From: Campylobacterales bacterium
GTDB lineage: Bacteria; Campylobacterota; Campylobacteria; Campylobacterales; JALSKU01
Assembly: GCA_027038335.1 (NCBI GenBank)
Contig: JALVWI010000058.1
Span: forward strand, 1-10,494
Length of the DNA stretch: 10,494 bases
Reading direction: 5' to 3'
The notes beneath the pieces are model-generated. The model did no database searches, was not told where the DNA came from, and worked only from the letters and a program-made list of their open reading frames with translations. This document shows, in pieces, positions 1 through 6,480 of this stretch. The position numbers were made by a program, and so were the translations under genes. How positions within the stretch are numbered: the stretch's first letter is position 1; each line of letters starts with the position of its first letter.

Positions 1-930
1 GATGACCCTATAAAAATAACAAAAGAAAATATCAATATCAAGATAAAATTTAGCTTTGGAGTTGTTAGGTGTAATACTGATAAAGTTATAAGTAAGCTTT
101 CTTATACTGCAAAAGAAGCTAAAAAATACCCTTTTGCACTTTTTAAATACTATAAAGATAAAGAGCATACTGCCAATGAGAATTTTATCAAATTTAATTC
201 TATCATTTATGATGCTATATTTGAGCATACAAATGCAAATATAGTTCCGTTTTTTCAAGCTATTTGTGATAATAAAACTAAAAAGATAGTGAAATATGAA
301 TCTTTGGCAAGATTGCAAACAAAAGATAAGATATATACTCCATATTATTTTTTAGATATTGTTCAAAATAGCGGTTTTATGTATAAAATGACAGAACTAA
401 TGATAAAAAATACTTTATCATATATAAGGAGTTTGGAGCAAGATATCGAAGTATCTATCAATATCACAGAAGAGGATCTAAATACAAAAAGAGTGAAAAA
501 CACTTTGGAATATTTTTGCAATCTATACAATATAGAACATCAAAGAATAACCATAGAAGTTTTAGAAGGCATTACAACTATAGGTACTAAAAATAATGTC
601 AAGCAATTAAAAGAGATAAAAGAGTCGGGTTTTAAGATAGCACTTGATGACTTTGGTGTGGAGTATTCAAACTTTGAAAGGCTTAGTGAAATAGATATTG
701 ATTTTATAAAAATTGATGCAAAATATATAAAAAATATACACACAAATCCAAAAAGTTATCAAATAGTCAAAGCTATTACGAATTTTGCTCATGATTTGGA
801 TATAAAAGTGATAGCGGAATTTGTTGAAAATGAAGAGATTTATAAGAAAGTAAAAGAGTTGGGTATAGAGTTTTCTCAAGGATACTTTTTTGATAAACCT
901 ACTCAAGATATAACTTTTGATCTAACATAA
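1..930 (+). CDS. GGDEF-EAL domain protein, C-terminal part (5' end outside window)
   Basis: The frame is open from the first base, so this is the last 309 residues of a longer protein. Residues about 15-55 resemble the end of a GGDEF fold (FSFGVV, then an AKEAKKYPFALFKYY stretch). From about residue 85 an EAL fold follows, the domain that hydrolyses cyclic di-GMP to pGpG. Its metal and catalytic positions are present: E100 in ESLARL (standing for EAL), N154 in SINIT, E186 in ITIEVLE, D216-D217 in DDFG, K237 in KID, E273 in AEFVE and Q293 in SQGYFF. The dimerisation/loop-6 segment reads DFGVEYSN instead of the usual DFGTGYSS, so activity may be altered. A GTG at 289 lies inside the EAL domain and is not the true start. 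The GGDEF active-site loop and any sensor domain lie upstream and cannot be judged. The last 28 bases overlap the convergent aminotransferase. The fold assignment is secure; whether it is an active phosphodiesterase is inferred. Confidence 0.9.
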   Translation, partial: DDPIKITKENINIKIKFSFGVVRCNTDKVISKLSYTAKEAKKYPFALFKYYKDKEHTANENFIKFNSIIYDAIFEHTNANIVPFFQAICDNKTKKIVKYESLARLQTKDKIYTPYYFLDIVQNSGFMYKMTELMIKNTLSYIRSLEQDIEVSINITEEDLNTKRVKNTLEYFCNLYNIEHQRITIEVLEGITTIGTKNNVKQLKEIKESGFKIALDDFGVEYSNFERLSEIDIDFIKIDAKYIKNIHTNPKSYQIVKAITNFAHDLDIKVIAEFVENEEIYKKVKELGIEFSQGYFFDKPTQDITFDLT

Positions 931-2066
931 GCATCTTTGAGTTTTTTAATTCCGTTTTTTATCTCATCAAAAGTAGAGTTGGTAAAATTTAGCCTAGCGT
1001 AAGAGGAGATTTTTTTCTTAGGATAAAAAACTTTGGCAGGCACAAAAGCTACTTTGTTATTTATAGCTTGCTTAAATAGTCGCATAGTATCAGACCCTTT
1101 GAATTTAACCCATATAAACATACCTCCTTTGGGGATTTTAAATTCTATATTGTCTTTAAAATTTTCTTTTAATGCCTCCACCATATAGTCTCTTTTTTTC
1201 CTATACTCTTTTTGTAAAGTTTGAGTATGTTTTGATAAAGTTTTGTTTTTTATCAAGCCAAGTGCAACATATTGGAAAAATTTTGAACTTTGAAGGTCGG
1301 AATTTTCTTTAAGTGTTTGAAATATTTGTATAAATTTTTCATCAGCTCTTATCCAACCTATTCTAAAATCAGGGGCTAAAACTTTTGAAAATGTTCCAAG
1401 AGTGATGCTATGATGAGGTAAAAGCTTATCAAAACCCGACTCTTGTTTTCCTTCATATTTAAGAGAGTTGTATGGTGTATCTTCTATGATGAGTATATTG
1501 TACTTTTTAGCAAGTTTTGCTACTTTTTCTCTCTCTTTTTTGCTCCAGCTGTAGCCTGTGGGATTTTGGAAAGTGGGAATAGTATAGAAAAATTTAACTC
1601 TTTTAGATTTAAAGATTTTCTCAAGTTTTTTTATCTGCACCCCTTTTTCAATATCTATGCTTTTTATACTAGCCCCGTACTCTCTAAAAAGATTTAGTGC
1701 TGCTAGATATGTGGGTGATTCGGTAATGATAGTATCATTTTTATCTATAAAAGCTTTACAAAGTATGTCTAAAGCTTGTTGAGAGCCTGAAGTGATAAGG
1801 ATATTTTTAGCTTTTGTTTTAGTATATTGTTTTGCCAATTCTACTCTTAACTCTTTTAAACCTTGAGCATCAGAGTATTGTAGTATATCGCTTCCTTTTT
1901 TTATAGTATTTTCTATCTCTTTTGCTATCATTTCAAGCGGGAACAGCGAACTATCAGGCAATCCTCCCGCAAATGATATGACTGACTTATCTTTTGCAAC
2001 ATTTAAAATCTCTCTCACAAATGATCTTTTGGTAACTTTAACTCTTTTTGCAAATTCTTTTTTCAT
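903..2066 (-). CDS. PLP-dependent aminotransferase, class I/II (Aro8/LysN-like)
   Basis: This predicted 387-residue cytosolic fold-type I aminotransferase would transfer amino groups between an amino acid and a 2-oxo acid. Visible landmarks are SFAGGLPD (31-38), QYSDAQG before the small-domain helix, the SGSQQALD cofactor loop (93-100), QNPTG with N168, D196 in EDTPYNSLKYEG contacting the pyridine nitrogen, the Schiff-base K228 in GTFSKVLAPDFRIGW, R235 for the PLP phosphate, and a C-terminal YARLNF arginine suited to the substrate carboxylate. The pattern matches the 2-aminoadipate/aromatic aminotransferase (COG1167) group, but without the N-terminal GntR-type helix-turn-helix of MocR regulators. 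Substrate cannot be read from sequence. The frame stays open upstream to 2183, but ATG 2066 is preferred: it has AAGGAG five bases upstream, and the extra 39 residues would cover the divergent promoter region. It is divergent from the AraC-type gene, a possible regulator, and overlaps the EAL gene by 28 bases at the 3' end. Confidence 0.9.
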   Translation of the reverse strand: MKKEFAKRVKVTKRSFVREILNVAKDKSVISFAGGLPDSSLFPLEMIAKEIENTIKKGSDILQYSDAQGLKELRVELAKQYTKTKAKNILITSGSQQALDILCKAFIDKNDTIITESPTYLAALNLFREYGASIKSIDIEKGVQIKKLEKIFKSKRVKFFYTIPTFQNPTGYSWSKKEREKVAKLAKKYNILIIEDTPYNSLKYEGKQESGFDKLLPHHSITLGTFSKVLAPDFRIGWIRADEKFIQIFQTLKENSDLQSSKFFQYVALGLIKNKTLSKHTQTLQKEYRKKRDYMVEALKENFKDNIEFKIPKGGMFIWVKFKGSDTMRLFKQAINNKVAFVPAKVFYPKKKISSYARLNFTNSTFDEIKNGIKKLKDAYVRSKVIS

Positions 2067-2071
2067 GATAA

Positions 2072-2077
2072 CTCCTT
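2072..2077 (-). promoter_or_regulatory. Shine-Dalgarno site fixing the aminotransferase start
   Basis: On the minus strand AAGGAG lies five bases upstream of ATG at 2066. It is a consensus site at ideal spacing and is the reason for preferring 2066 over the longer open frame from 2183. Confidence 0.85.
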
Positions 2078-2101
2078 TTTGGATATTGTATTTTAATTTA
2101 A

Positions 2102-2107
2102 AATATA
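2102..2107 (-). promoter_or_regulatory. Candidate -10 box of the aminotransferase gene
   Basis: TATATT on the minus strand would place the transcript start near 2095 and give a leader of about 29 bases including the AAGGAG site. TAAAAT at 2090-2095 is an alternative. The region is so AT-rich that either could be chance, and no -35 box is evident, as is usual in this group. Confidence 0.3.
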
Positions 2108-2144
2108 TCTCTACAAAAAAAGTGAGAATATTTTTGTTCAAATG

Positions 2145-2153
2145 TGCTATAAT
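2145..2153 (+). promoter_or_regulatory. Extended -10 promoter of the AraC-type regulator
   Basis: TGCTATAAT is a perfect extended -10 element (TG, one base, then TATAAT at 2148-2153). A start six to seven bases downstream falls at about 2159-2160, on the A of the ATG assigned to the regulator. No Shine-Dalgarno sequence lies between the box and that ATG, so the transcript is predicted to be leaderless or nearly so. Confidence 0.7.
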
Positions 2154-2159
2154 ACGGTA

Positions 2160-3011
2160 ATGAAAAAAGATACAAAAGCCCAATATCTTAAAAAAGTAAA
2201 TGAAGTTTTATACATCATCCATAAAGATATATCTCAAAATTATAGTGTAGATGATTTGTCTAAAAAAGTAGCACTTTCTCCTTTTCATTTCAATAGAATT
2301 TTTAAGAAGATTACAGGAACAAGTCTGCATAGCTATATCAAAAAAATAAGACTCGAATATGCCGCAAATTCTTTACTTTTCCATCCAGACTCAACTATCA
2401 GTGATATACTTTTGGAGTGTGGATTTGCATCAAACTCCTCTTTTACTCATGCTTTTAAAAAATTCTTCGGCGTAACTCCGACCAAATGGAGAGAGGTGGA
2501 TATACCAAAAAATATCATTATAAATATAAAAGATATTTCACCCCCAAAGGCCAAGATAGTCATGTTAGAACAAACCGAAGTTGTTTATATAAGGCATAAA
2601 GGGTATGATAAGAGCATAAAAGATGCTTGGATGAAGCTTATATGGTTTTGTGAGAAAGAGGGTATAGAGTTTCAAGCATCTAAAATGATAGGTCTTCATC
2701 ATAGCAATCCAAATATAGTAGAGCCAAAAGAGTGTAGATATGTTGCTTGCTTAAAGATAGATAAAAAGATATATCCAAAAGGCGATATAGGTGTCATGAA
2801 GATACCTAAAATAGTTTGTGCAAAATTTTCTCTCAAAGGAAAGTATGGTGATTTGCTAAAATATATGGACTACATTTACTATATTTGGTTGCCGAGTTCA
2901 AAATATGAAAAGATACACTTACCGGCTTTGGCATACTACCGTAAAAATCATTTCATCGAAGAAGATGAAAAGTTTGACCTTGATTTTTATGTGCCTTTGA
3001 GATATAAATGA
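2160..3011 (+). CDS. AraC-family regulator with GyrI-like effector-binding domain
   Basis: This predicted 283-residue DNA-binding regulator has an N-terminal AraC-type double helix-turn-helix at residues 8-112. Visible marks are the first helix pair (DDLSKKVALSPFHFNRIFKKITG), then YIKKIRLEYAANSLL and the signature DILLECGFASNSSFTHAFKKFFGVTPTKWR. Residues about 128-283 match the GyrI/AraC_E_bind small-molecule domain: VVYIRHKGYD at the first strand and a terminal DLDFYVPLR. DNA-binding domain first, effector domain last, is the Rob/SoxS-Rob-like layout. The effector is unknown. ATG 2160 is chosen because the helix-turn-helix family normally begins a few residues before this point. The in-frame ATG at 2142 lies upstream of the -10 box. 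The gene is divergent from the aminotransferase, with 93 bases between the starts, so that gene is a candidate target; this is inference from position. It ends two bases before the stop of the convergent trxC. Confidence 0.92.
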   Translation: MKKDTKAQYLKKVNEVLYIIHKDISQNYSVDDLSKKVALSPFHFNRIFKKITGTSLHSYIKKIRLEYAANSLLFHPDSTISDILLECGFASNSSFTHAFKKFFGVTPTKWREVDIPKNIIINIKDISPPKAKIVMLEQTEVVYIRHKGYDKSIKDAWMKLIWFCEKEGIEFQASKMIGLHHSNPNIVEPKECRYVACLKIDKKIYPKGDIGVMKIPKIVCAKFSLKGKYGDLLKYMDYIYYIWLPSSKYEKIHLPALAYYRKNHFIEEDEKFDLDFYVPLRYK

Positions 3012-3013
3012 TA

Positions 3014-3448
3014 CTATACAAAGTTTCTTACTAAATTAATGATAGAGTTTTGATCCAATGCACCCGATACTCTATGTACTTCAACTCCATTTTTAAAGAT
3101 GATGATAGTAGGTATCCCTCTTATGCCAAATCTTTGAGCAAGAGTAGGATGATACTCTGTATTTACTTTGGCAAATTGTGCTTTTAAAGGAAAGTGTGAA
3201 GCTGCCGCTTCAAAGTTTGGAGCCATCATTTTGCATGGTCCACACCATTCAGCCCAAAAGTCAACTACAACGGGTATATCACTTCCGTTTATATGTCTTT
3301 CAAAACTGCTTTCATCAAAGGATATAGGATGAGTATCAAGTAGTGAATGTCCACAATTTCCACAGTTTGCTTTATGTATTTCTTTATTTGCCGGAATTGC
3401 ATTGATTTTATGGCAATTTGGACAGACTATTTTTATCTTGTTGCTCAT
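3014..3448 (-). CDS. trxC: Thioredoxin 2 with N-terminal zinc ribbon
   Basis: This 144-residue cytosolic protein disulfide reductase has the thioredoxin 2 architecture. A small zinc-binding ribbon (C9/C12 in CPNC, C29/C32 in CGNC) precedes a thioredoxin fold. The redox site WCGPC is at 68-72 (C69, C72), and the cis-proline is P113 in GIPT. The zinc ribbon separates it from thioredoxin 1, and the length matches TrxC (about 140 residues). In known family members the zinc centre makes the protein responsive to oxidants. It is the second gene after ppk2, 11 bases downstream. Its strong Shine-Dalgarno (GGAGGG at 3454-3459) abuts the ppk2 stop codon, which implies co-transcription and probably coupled translation. 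It faces the AraC-type gene with two bases between stop codons. Confidence 0.93.
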   Translation of the reverse strand: MSNKIKIVCPNCHKINAIPANKEIHKANCGNCGHSLLDTHPISFDESSFERHINGSDIPVVVDFWAEWCGPCKMMAPNFEAAASHFPLKAQFAKVNTEYHPTLAQRFGIRGIPTIIIFKNGVEVHRVSGALDQNSIINLVRNFV

Positions 3449-3453
3449 TTTTA

Positions 3454-3459
3454 CCCTCC
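3454..3459 (-). promoter_or_regulatory. trxC Shine-Dalgarno abutting the ppk2 stop
   Basis: GGAGGG on the minus strand lies five bases before the trxC ATG at 3448. The ppk2 stop codon is immediately upstream at 3460-3462. The arrangement suits re-initiation by ribosomes finishing ppk2. Confidence 0.75.
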
Positions 3460-4308
3460 TTATACTTCGGATTTGAATTTGAAACTTTTTTCCATTTTTA
3501 TAGCTTCATCTCTACCGTAAACAATAATATCTCTATCTACAACAATTTCTTCAGGTGCAATTTTATCAGGATAATCCACAAAATTCAAGATATGTTTTAT
3601 GCAATTTAATCTTGCTTTTTTCTTGTCATTGCTTTTTACTATAGTCCAAGGAGCATACTCTGTATGAGTAGAACTTAGCATCATAAATTTTGCCAAAGTA
3701 TATTCATCCCAAAGCTTTTGAGATTCTCTATCAACAGGAGAAAATTTATACTGTTTTAAAGGATCGGTTTCTCTAGCTTTAAATCTTCTAGCTTGTTCCT
3801 CTTTTGAAACGGAGAAATAAAATTTAAATATTTTTGTACCGCTTTCAACTATCATTCTCTCAAAATCAGGTGCATCTTTTAAAAATTTATGATGTTCTCT
3901 TTCAGTACAAAATCCCATAACAGGTTCAACCATAGCTCTATTGTACCAACTTCTATCAAACAGTACAATTTCACCGGCACTTGGCAAATGTTCTACATAT
4001 CTTTGAAAATACCACTGAGTTTTCTCTTTTTCATTTGGTTTTTCAAGGGCTACTACTCTAGCACCTCTTGGATTGAGATGTTCGGTTACTCTTTTTATGG
4101 TACCGCCTTTTCCGGCAGCATCTCTTCCTTCAAATATTAAGAGATATTTAAGCCCTTTGTCTTTTACATGGTTTTGAAACTTTAACAACTCTATCTGAAG
4201 TTTGACAAGTTCTTTTTCATATTCTACAGTCTCTTTTTTCTTACAAATTGCAACTCTACCTTTTTTGCATGGTTTTGTCTCGTTTTGAGGATCTTTTTCT
4301 TTTGGCAT
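3460..4308 (-). CDS. ppk2: Polyphosphate kinase 2 (PPK2 family)
   Basis: This 282-residue P-loop kinase uses inorganic polyphosphate to phosphorylate nucleotides, or in reverse makes polyphosphate. Walker A is at 60-69 (EGRDAAGKGG, K67) and Walker B at 113-124 (EIVLFDRSWYNR, D118). The lid region around KARETDPLKQYKFSPVD (177-193) carries the basic residues that clamp phosphate. A QWYFQRYVEHLP segment (98-109) is also typical. One kinase domain of about 280 residues fits class I or III enzymes, which mainly act on nucleoside diphosphates; class II enzymes have a second copy or other sequence. Nucleotide preference cannot be settled by eye. The first 25 residues are polar, lysine-rich and contain two cysteines. 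ATG 4308 has AAGGA six bases upstream. It is the first gene of a ppk2-trxC operon driven from the palindromic divergent promoter at 4318-4352. Confidence 0.93.
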   Translation of the reverse strand: MPKEKDPQNETKPCKKGRVAICKKKETVEYEKELVKLQIELLKFQNHVKDKGLKYLLIFEGRDAAGKGGTIKRVTEHLNPRGARVVALEKPNEKEKTQWYFQRYVEHLPSAGEIVLFDRSWYNRAMVEPVMGFCTEREHHKFLKDAPDFERMIVESGTKIFKFYFSVSKEEQARRFKARETDPLKQYKFSPVDRESQKLWDEYTLAKFMMLSSTHTEYAPWTIVKSNDKKKARLNCIKHILNFVDYPDKIAPEEIVVDRDIIVYGRDEAIKMEKSFKFKSEV

Positions 4309-4317
4309 TGTGCATCC

Positions 4318-4352
4318 TTTTTTAGTATAATTATACCAATTATACTAAAAAA
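4318..4352. promoter_or_regulatory. Perfect palindrome holding divergent -10 boxes (ppk2 / metallopeptidase)
   Basis: Left arm TTTTTTAGTATAATT (4318-4332), spacer ATACC (4333-4337) and right arm AATTATACTAAAAAA (4338-4352) form a perfect 15-base inverted repeat. Each arm holds TATAAT reading outward toward its gene: plus strand 4326-4331 and minus strand 4344-4339. Predicted starts are near 4338 (+) and 4332 (-). This gives leaders of about 16-25 bases to the metallopeptidase and about 24 bases to ppk2, the latter including its AAGGA site. The element fills almost all of the 45-base intergenic gap. It could also be an operator for a dimeric repressor overlapping both promoters. Confidence 0.7.
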
Positions 4353-4353
4353 A

Positions 4354-5001
4354 GTGAATTTTGTGAAATATACTCATATCATTAAGCCAAATATCAAGCA
4401 TATCTATATCAAAATAGATAAAGAAAATAATATCCTACTTATCAGCTCAAAAAGTATGAGCAAAGAAGCTTTAAAAGTCTTGGAAGATAAAAGAGAGTGG
4501 ATAAAAAAAGTTCAAGAGAAAAATAGATCAAAACCAAGAAAAGACAATATCTATAAAGATGGGGGAGTTGTATATCTTTTTTCTCAAGCTTTAGAGTTAG
4601 TATTTGTACTAGATAACAAAGAGAGTATAGTTATGGATAAAAGCAAGGTATTTTATCATAGTAAACACCACCTAGCCTCTAAAAAAGCAGTAGAACGATG
4701 GTATAAACAGGAATTAAAAAATTATATAGAACCTAAAGTCCAATATTATGCAAAAAAACTCTCTTTGTTTCCAAAAGGTATAAAATATAGAAAAATGAAA
4801 AGAAGACTTGGAAGTTGCTCTTATGATAATGTTTTGACTTTTAATTCATTGCTTGCAAAGTTGTCATTTGACGAGATAGACTATGTTATAGTGCATGAAT
4901 TGGCTCATATAAAGCACAAAAACCATTCTCTTTATTTTTGGCAAGAGGTATCAAAAATCTTTCCAAACTATAAAGAGATAAGAAGAAATATCACTCTTTA
5001 G
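4354..5001 (+). CDS. YgjP-type zinc metallopeptidase (DUF45, M48-like)
   Basis: This protein of about 215 residues is soluble as far as can be seen (no signal peptide or membrane segment). The family signature is in the C-terminal half: RLGSCSYDNVLTFNSLLAKL (151-170), then YVIVHELAHIKHKNHSLYFW. Zinc ligands would be H181 and H185 of HELAH plus H191, with E182 as catalytic base. The N-terminal beta-rich region (about 5-60) is typical of the family. Substrate is unknown; neighbours give no clue. The start is uncertain. GTG at 4354 and GTG at 4363 are both in frame, neither has a good Shine-Dalgarno, and the longer open frame back to 4285 would run through the promoter palindrome and into ppk2. 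4354 is taken as the earliest start downstream of the predicted transcript start. The last 11 bases overlap the convergent ClC gene. Confidence 0.85.
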   Translation: MNFVKYTHIIKPNIKHIYIKIDKENNILLISSKSMSKEALKVLEDKREWIKKVQEKNRSKPRKDNIYKDGGVVYLFSQALELVFVLDNKESIVMDKSKVFYHSKHHLASKKAVERWYKQELKNYIEPKVQYYAKKLSLFPKGIKYRKMKRRLGSCSYDNVLTFNSLLAKLSFDEIDYVIVHELAHIKHKNHSLYFWQEVSKIFPNYKEIRRNITL

Positions 5002-6376
5002 ACTTTTTTGAACTCTTTTTTAAACCTTTGTTTTTGTGCCACCTTTCTCTTAGTCTATTTAGAGTTACTGACTTGGTTCCAACCACTTTTGTATGTTCCA
5101 TATCATGACCTGTAGGAACTTCTAAAAATTGAGACTTTTTAAAAGCAAGGATTTGAGAAGGATAGATACTTCTATGTCCTGTTATAAGATATGCAATGAT
5201 ACCCGAAATAGCTGCATAGTGAGCTGATTGGATACCAAAAAGCTCCAATGCCATAATAGCTGCTGCTATGGGGGTATTGGCTGCACCTGCAACGATACTA
5301 ACTAAACCTATGGCTGCAAAAAATTGTATATTGCCGTCCAATAAATGTCCTATAGCATTTCCACTAGTAGAGCCTATAAAAAATAAAGGCGTGATAACTC
5401 CGCCGCTTCCACCAAATCCAAGGCTCAGTCCCGTAAAAATAATCTTAACAAAAAAATCATACCAATGTAGTCCACCGCCTGTAGGGTTATTTATACTATT
5501 TCCTATCTGTTGCATACCAAGACCAAGATATTGATCTCCAAACATTAAAGCAAGACCTATAAGAAACAGACCTCCTATAAAAGTTTTTTGAATATACCCC
5601 ATCTGCAGATCTTTTTTTACCCAGTGACCAATAGCATGAATAATAGTAATAGTAAGATCTGATATAAGACCAAACAATACTCCGGCTATAACAACTTTTG
5701 CAAAAAGTAGTTCATCTAGTCCGTATCTAGGAAAAAAGTTAAAGTGAAATTCTATATATGGAGTTCCCATTGTTTGAGATACTAAAAATGCGGCAAAACC
5801 TGCTATAAAAGAGGGTAAAAGTACACTGTATAAAATAGAGCCTACTATCAAAACTTCTACTCCGAAAACCGCTCCGGCTATAGGAGTACCGAAAACTGCT
5901 GCAAAACCGGCACTAATACCGCATATAACGATAGCTTTTCTATCTTCGTCACTAAATTTTAAAAAAGAGGCAAAAAGGGAAGCTACACCCGCACCTATTT
6001 GGGCACTTGGTCCTTCTTTACCGACTGAACCTCCGGCAGCTATGGTAATAATGGTTGCTAAAACTTTTACAGGAATTACGGCAACATCAATCTTTCCATT
6101 TTTTTCATGAATTGCCTGTATAACTTTTTCAGTTCCATGTCCTTCGGCATCAGGGGCAAATTTTTTAACAAGATAAACTGAGATAAGCAATGCAAATGGA
6201 AGCAAGAAGTAGTAATGAAAAGGTAAAGAATTTTGTCTATCTATAAAATACTGTATGGTTTTTAAAAAAAGAGTAACACCTGCACCTACAACCAATCCTA
6301 TAACAGTAGATAAAAATAACCATTTTGCTACACTAGCAAAAAGAGCTGTTTCTTCTGTAATTCTTGTTCTTACCAT
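4991..6376 (-). CDS. ClC-family chloride channel/transporter
   Basis: This 461-residue polytopic inner-membrane protein moves chloride or a similar anion. About ten or more hydrophobic helices span residues 15-400, followed by a basic cytoplasmic tail (about 425-461) and no CBS domains. Family motifs are visible. The gating glutamate is E121 in GKEGPSAQIG. GTPIAGAVFGVEVL (163-176) precedes the mid-membrane region. GVITP (326-330) stands where GxFxP is expected. Y405 in SIYPSQ matches the ion-coordinating tyrosine. The first selectivity motif reads GHGTE (79-83) rather than GSGIP. The proton-relay position after E174 is V175, not glutamate. The GHGT...EV pattern matches a bacterial ClC subfamily as I recall it, so it is a lineage feature rather than decay. 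Whether it is a channel or an exchanger is open. ATG 6376 has no clear Shine-Dalgarno. It overlaps the metallopeptidase gene tail to tail by 11 bases. Confidence 0.93.
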   Translation of the reverse strand: MVRTRITEETALFASVAKWLFLSTVIGLVVGAGVTLFLKTIQYFIDRQNSLPFHYYFLLPFALLISVYLVKKFAPDAEGHGTEKVIQAIHEKNGKIDVAVIPVKVLATIITIAAGGSVGKEGPSAQIGAGVASLFASFLKFSDEDRKAIVICGISAGFAAVFGTPIAGAVFGVEVLIVGSILYSVLLPSFIAGFAAFLVSQTMGTPYIEFHFNFFPRYGLDELLFAKVVIAGVLFGLISDLTITIIHAIGHWVKKDLQMGYIQKTFIGGLFLIGLALMFGDQYLGLGMQQIGNSINNPTGGGLHWYDFFVKIIFTGLSLGFGGSGGVITPLFFIGSTSGNAIGHLLDGNIQFFAAIGLVSIVAGAANTPIAAAIMALELFGIQSAHYAAISGIIAYLITGHRSIYPSQILAFKKSQFLEVPTGHDMEHTKVVGTKSVTLNRLRERWHKNKGLKKSSKKSKE

Positions 6377-6404
6377 TTATTTACTTTATTAAAGAGTTTG
6401 TAGA

Positions 6405-6410
6405 ATTCTA
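6405..6410 (-). promoter_or_regulatory. Candidate -10 box of the ClC gene
   Basis: TAGAAT on the minus strand predicts a transcript start near 6398 and a leader of about 22 bases. It sits in the palindrome GTAGAATTCTAC (6400-6411). A second candidate, TATAAT at 6465-6470 on the same strand, would give a leader near 80 bases. Read-through from tRNA-Phe is also possible. The rest of 6377-6480 is AT-rich with no gene. Confidence 0.35.
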
Positions 6411-6480
6411 CTCTTTTTTGGTTTAAATTAAGTTTTATTGGATATAAATAGAAAAAATTTAAGAATTATAAAAATAAAGG

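Noticed and set aside
2067..2183. Longer N-terminus for the aminotransferase (39 more residues)
   Set aside because: It would run through the divergent promoter and into the AraC-type gene start, lacks family similarity, and the internal ATG at 2066 has a consensus AAGGAG.
4285..4353. ATG 4285 as start of the metallopeptidase
   Set aside because: It lies inside ppk2 on the opposite strand and the frame would cross the palindromic promoter; the added residues do not resemble the family.
4561..5275. Homopolymer phase-variation tracts
   Set aside because: The longest G runs seen (five bases, at 4561 and near 5271) are too short for the usual contingency loci, and both host genes are intact.
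5268..5534. Plus-strand open frame opposite the ClC gene, and similar frames opposite mraY, murD and gpmI
   Set aside because: They are antisense shadows of well-supported genes, with no ribosome-binding site or recognisable domain.
6391..6420. AAAGAGT...ACTCTTT inverted repeat followed by T residues, as a terminator
   Set aside because: Read on the plus strand it follows no plus-strand gene, the loop is 12 bases and the stem is weak; the embedded TAGAAT suits a minus-strand promoter better.
6377..6480. Fluoride or other riboswitch upstream of the ClC gene
   Set aside because: The leader is almost pure AT, with no conserved pseudoknot elements, and the protein lacks the usual fluoride-exporter ClC motifs.
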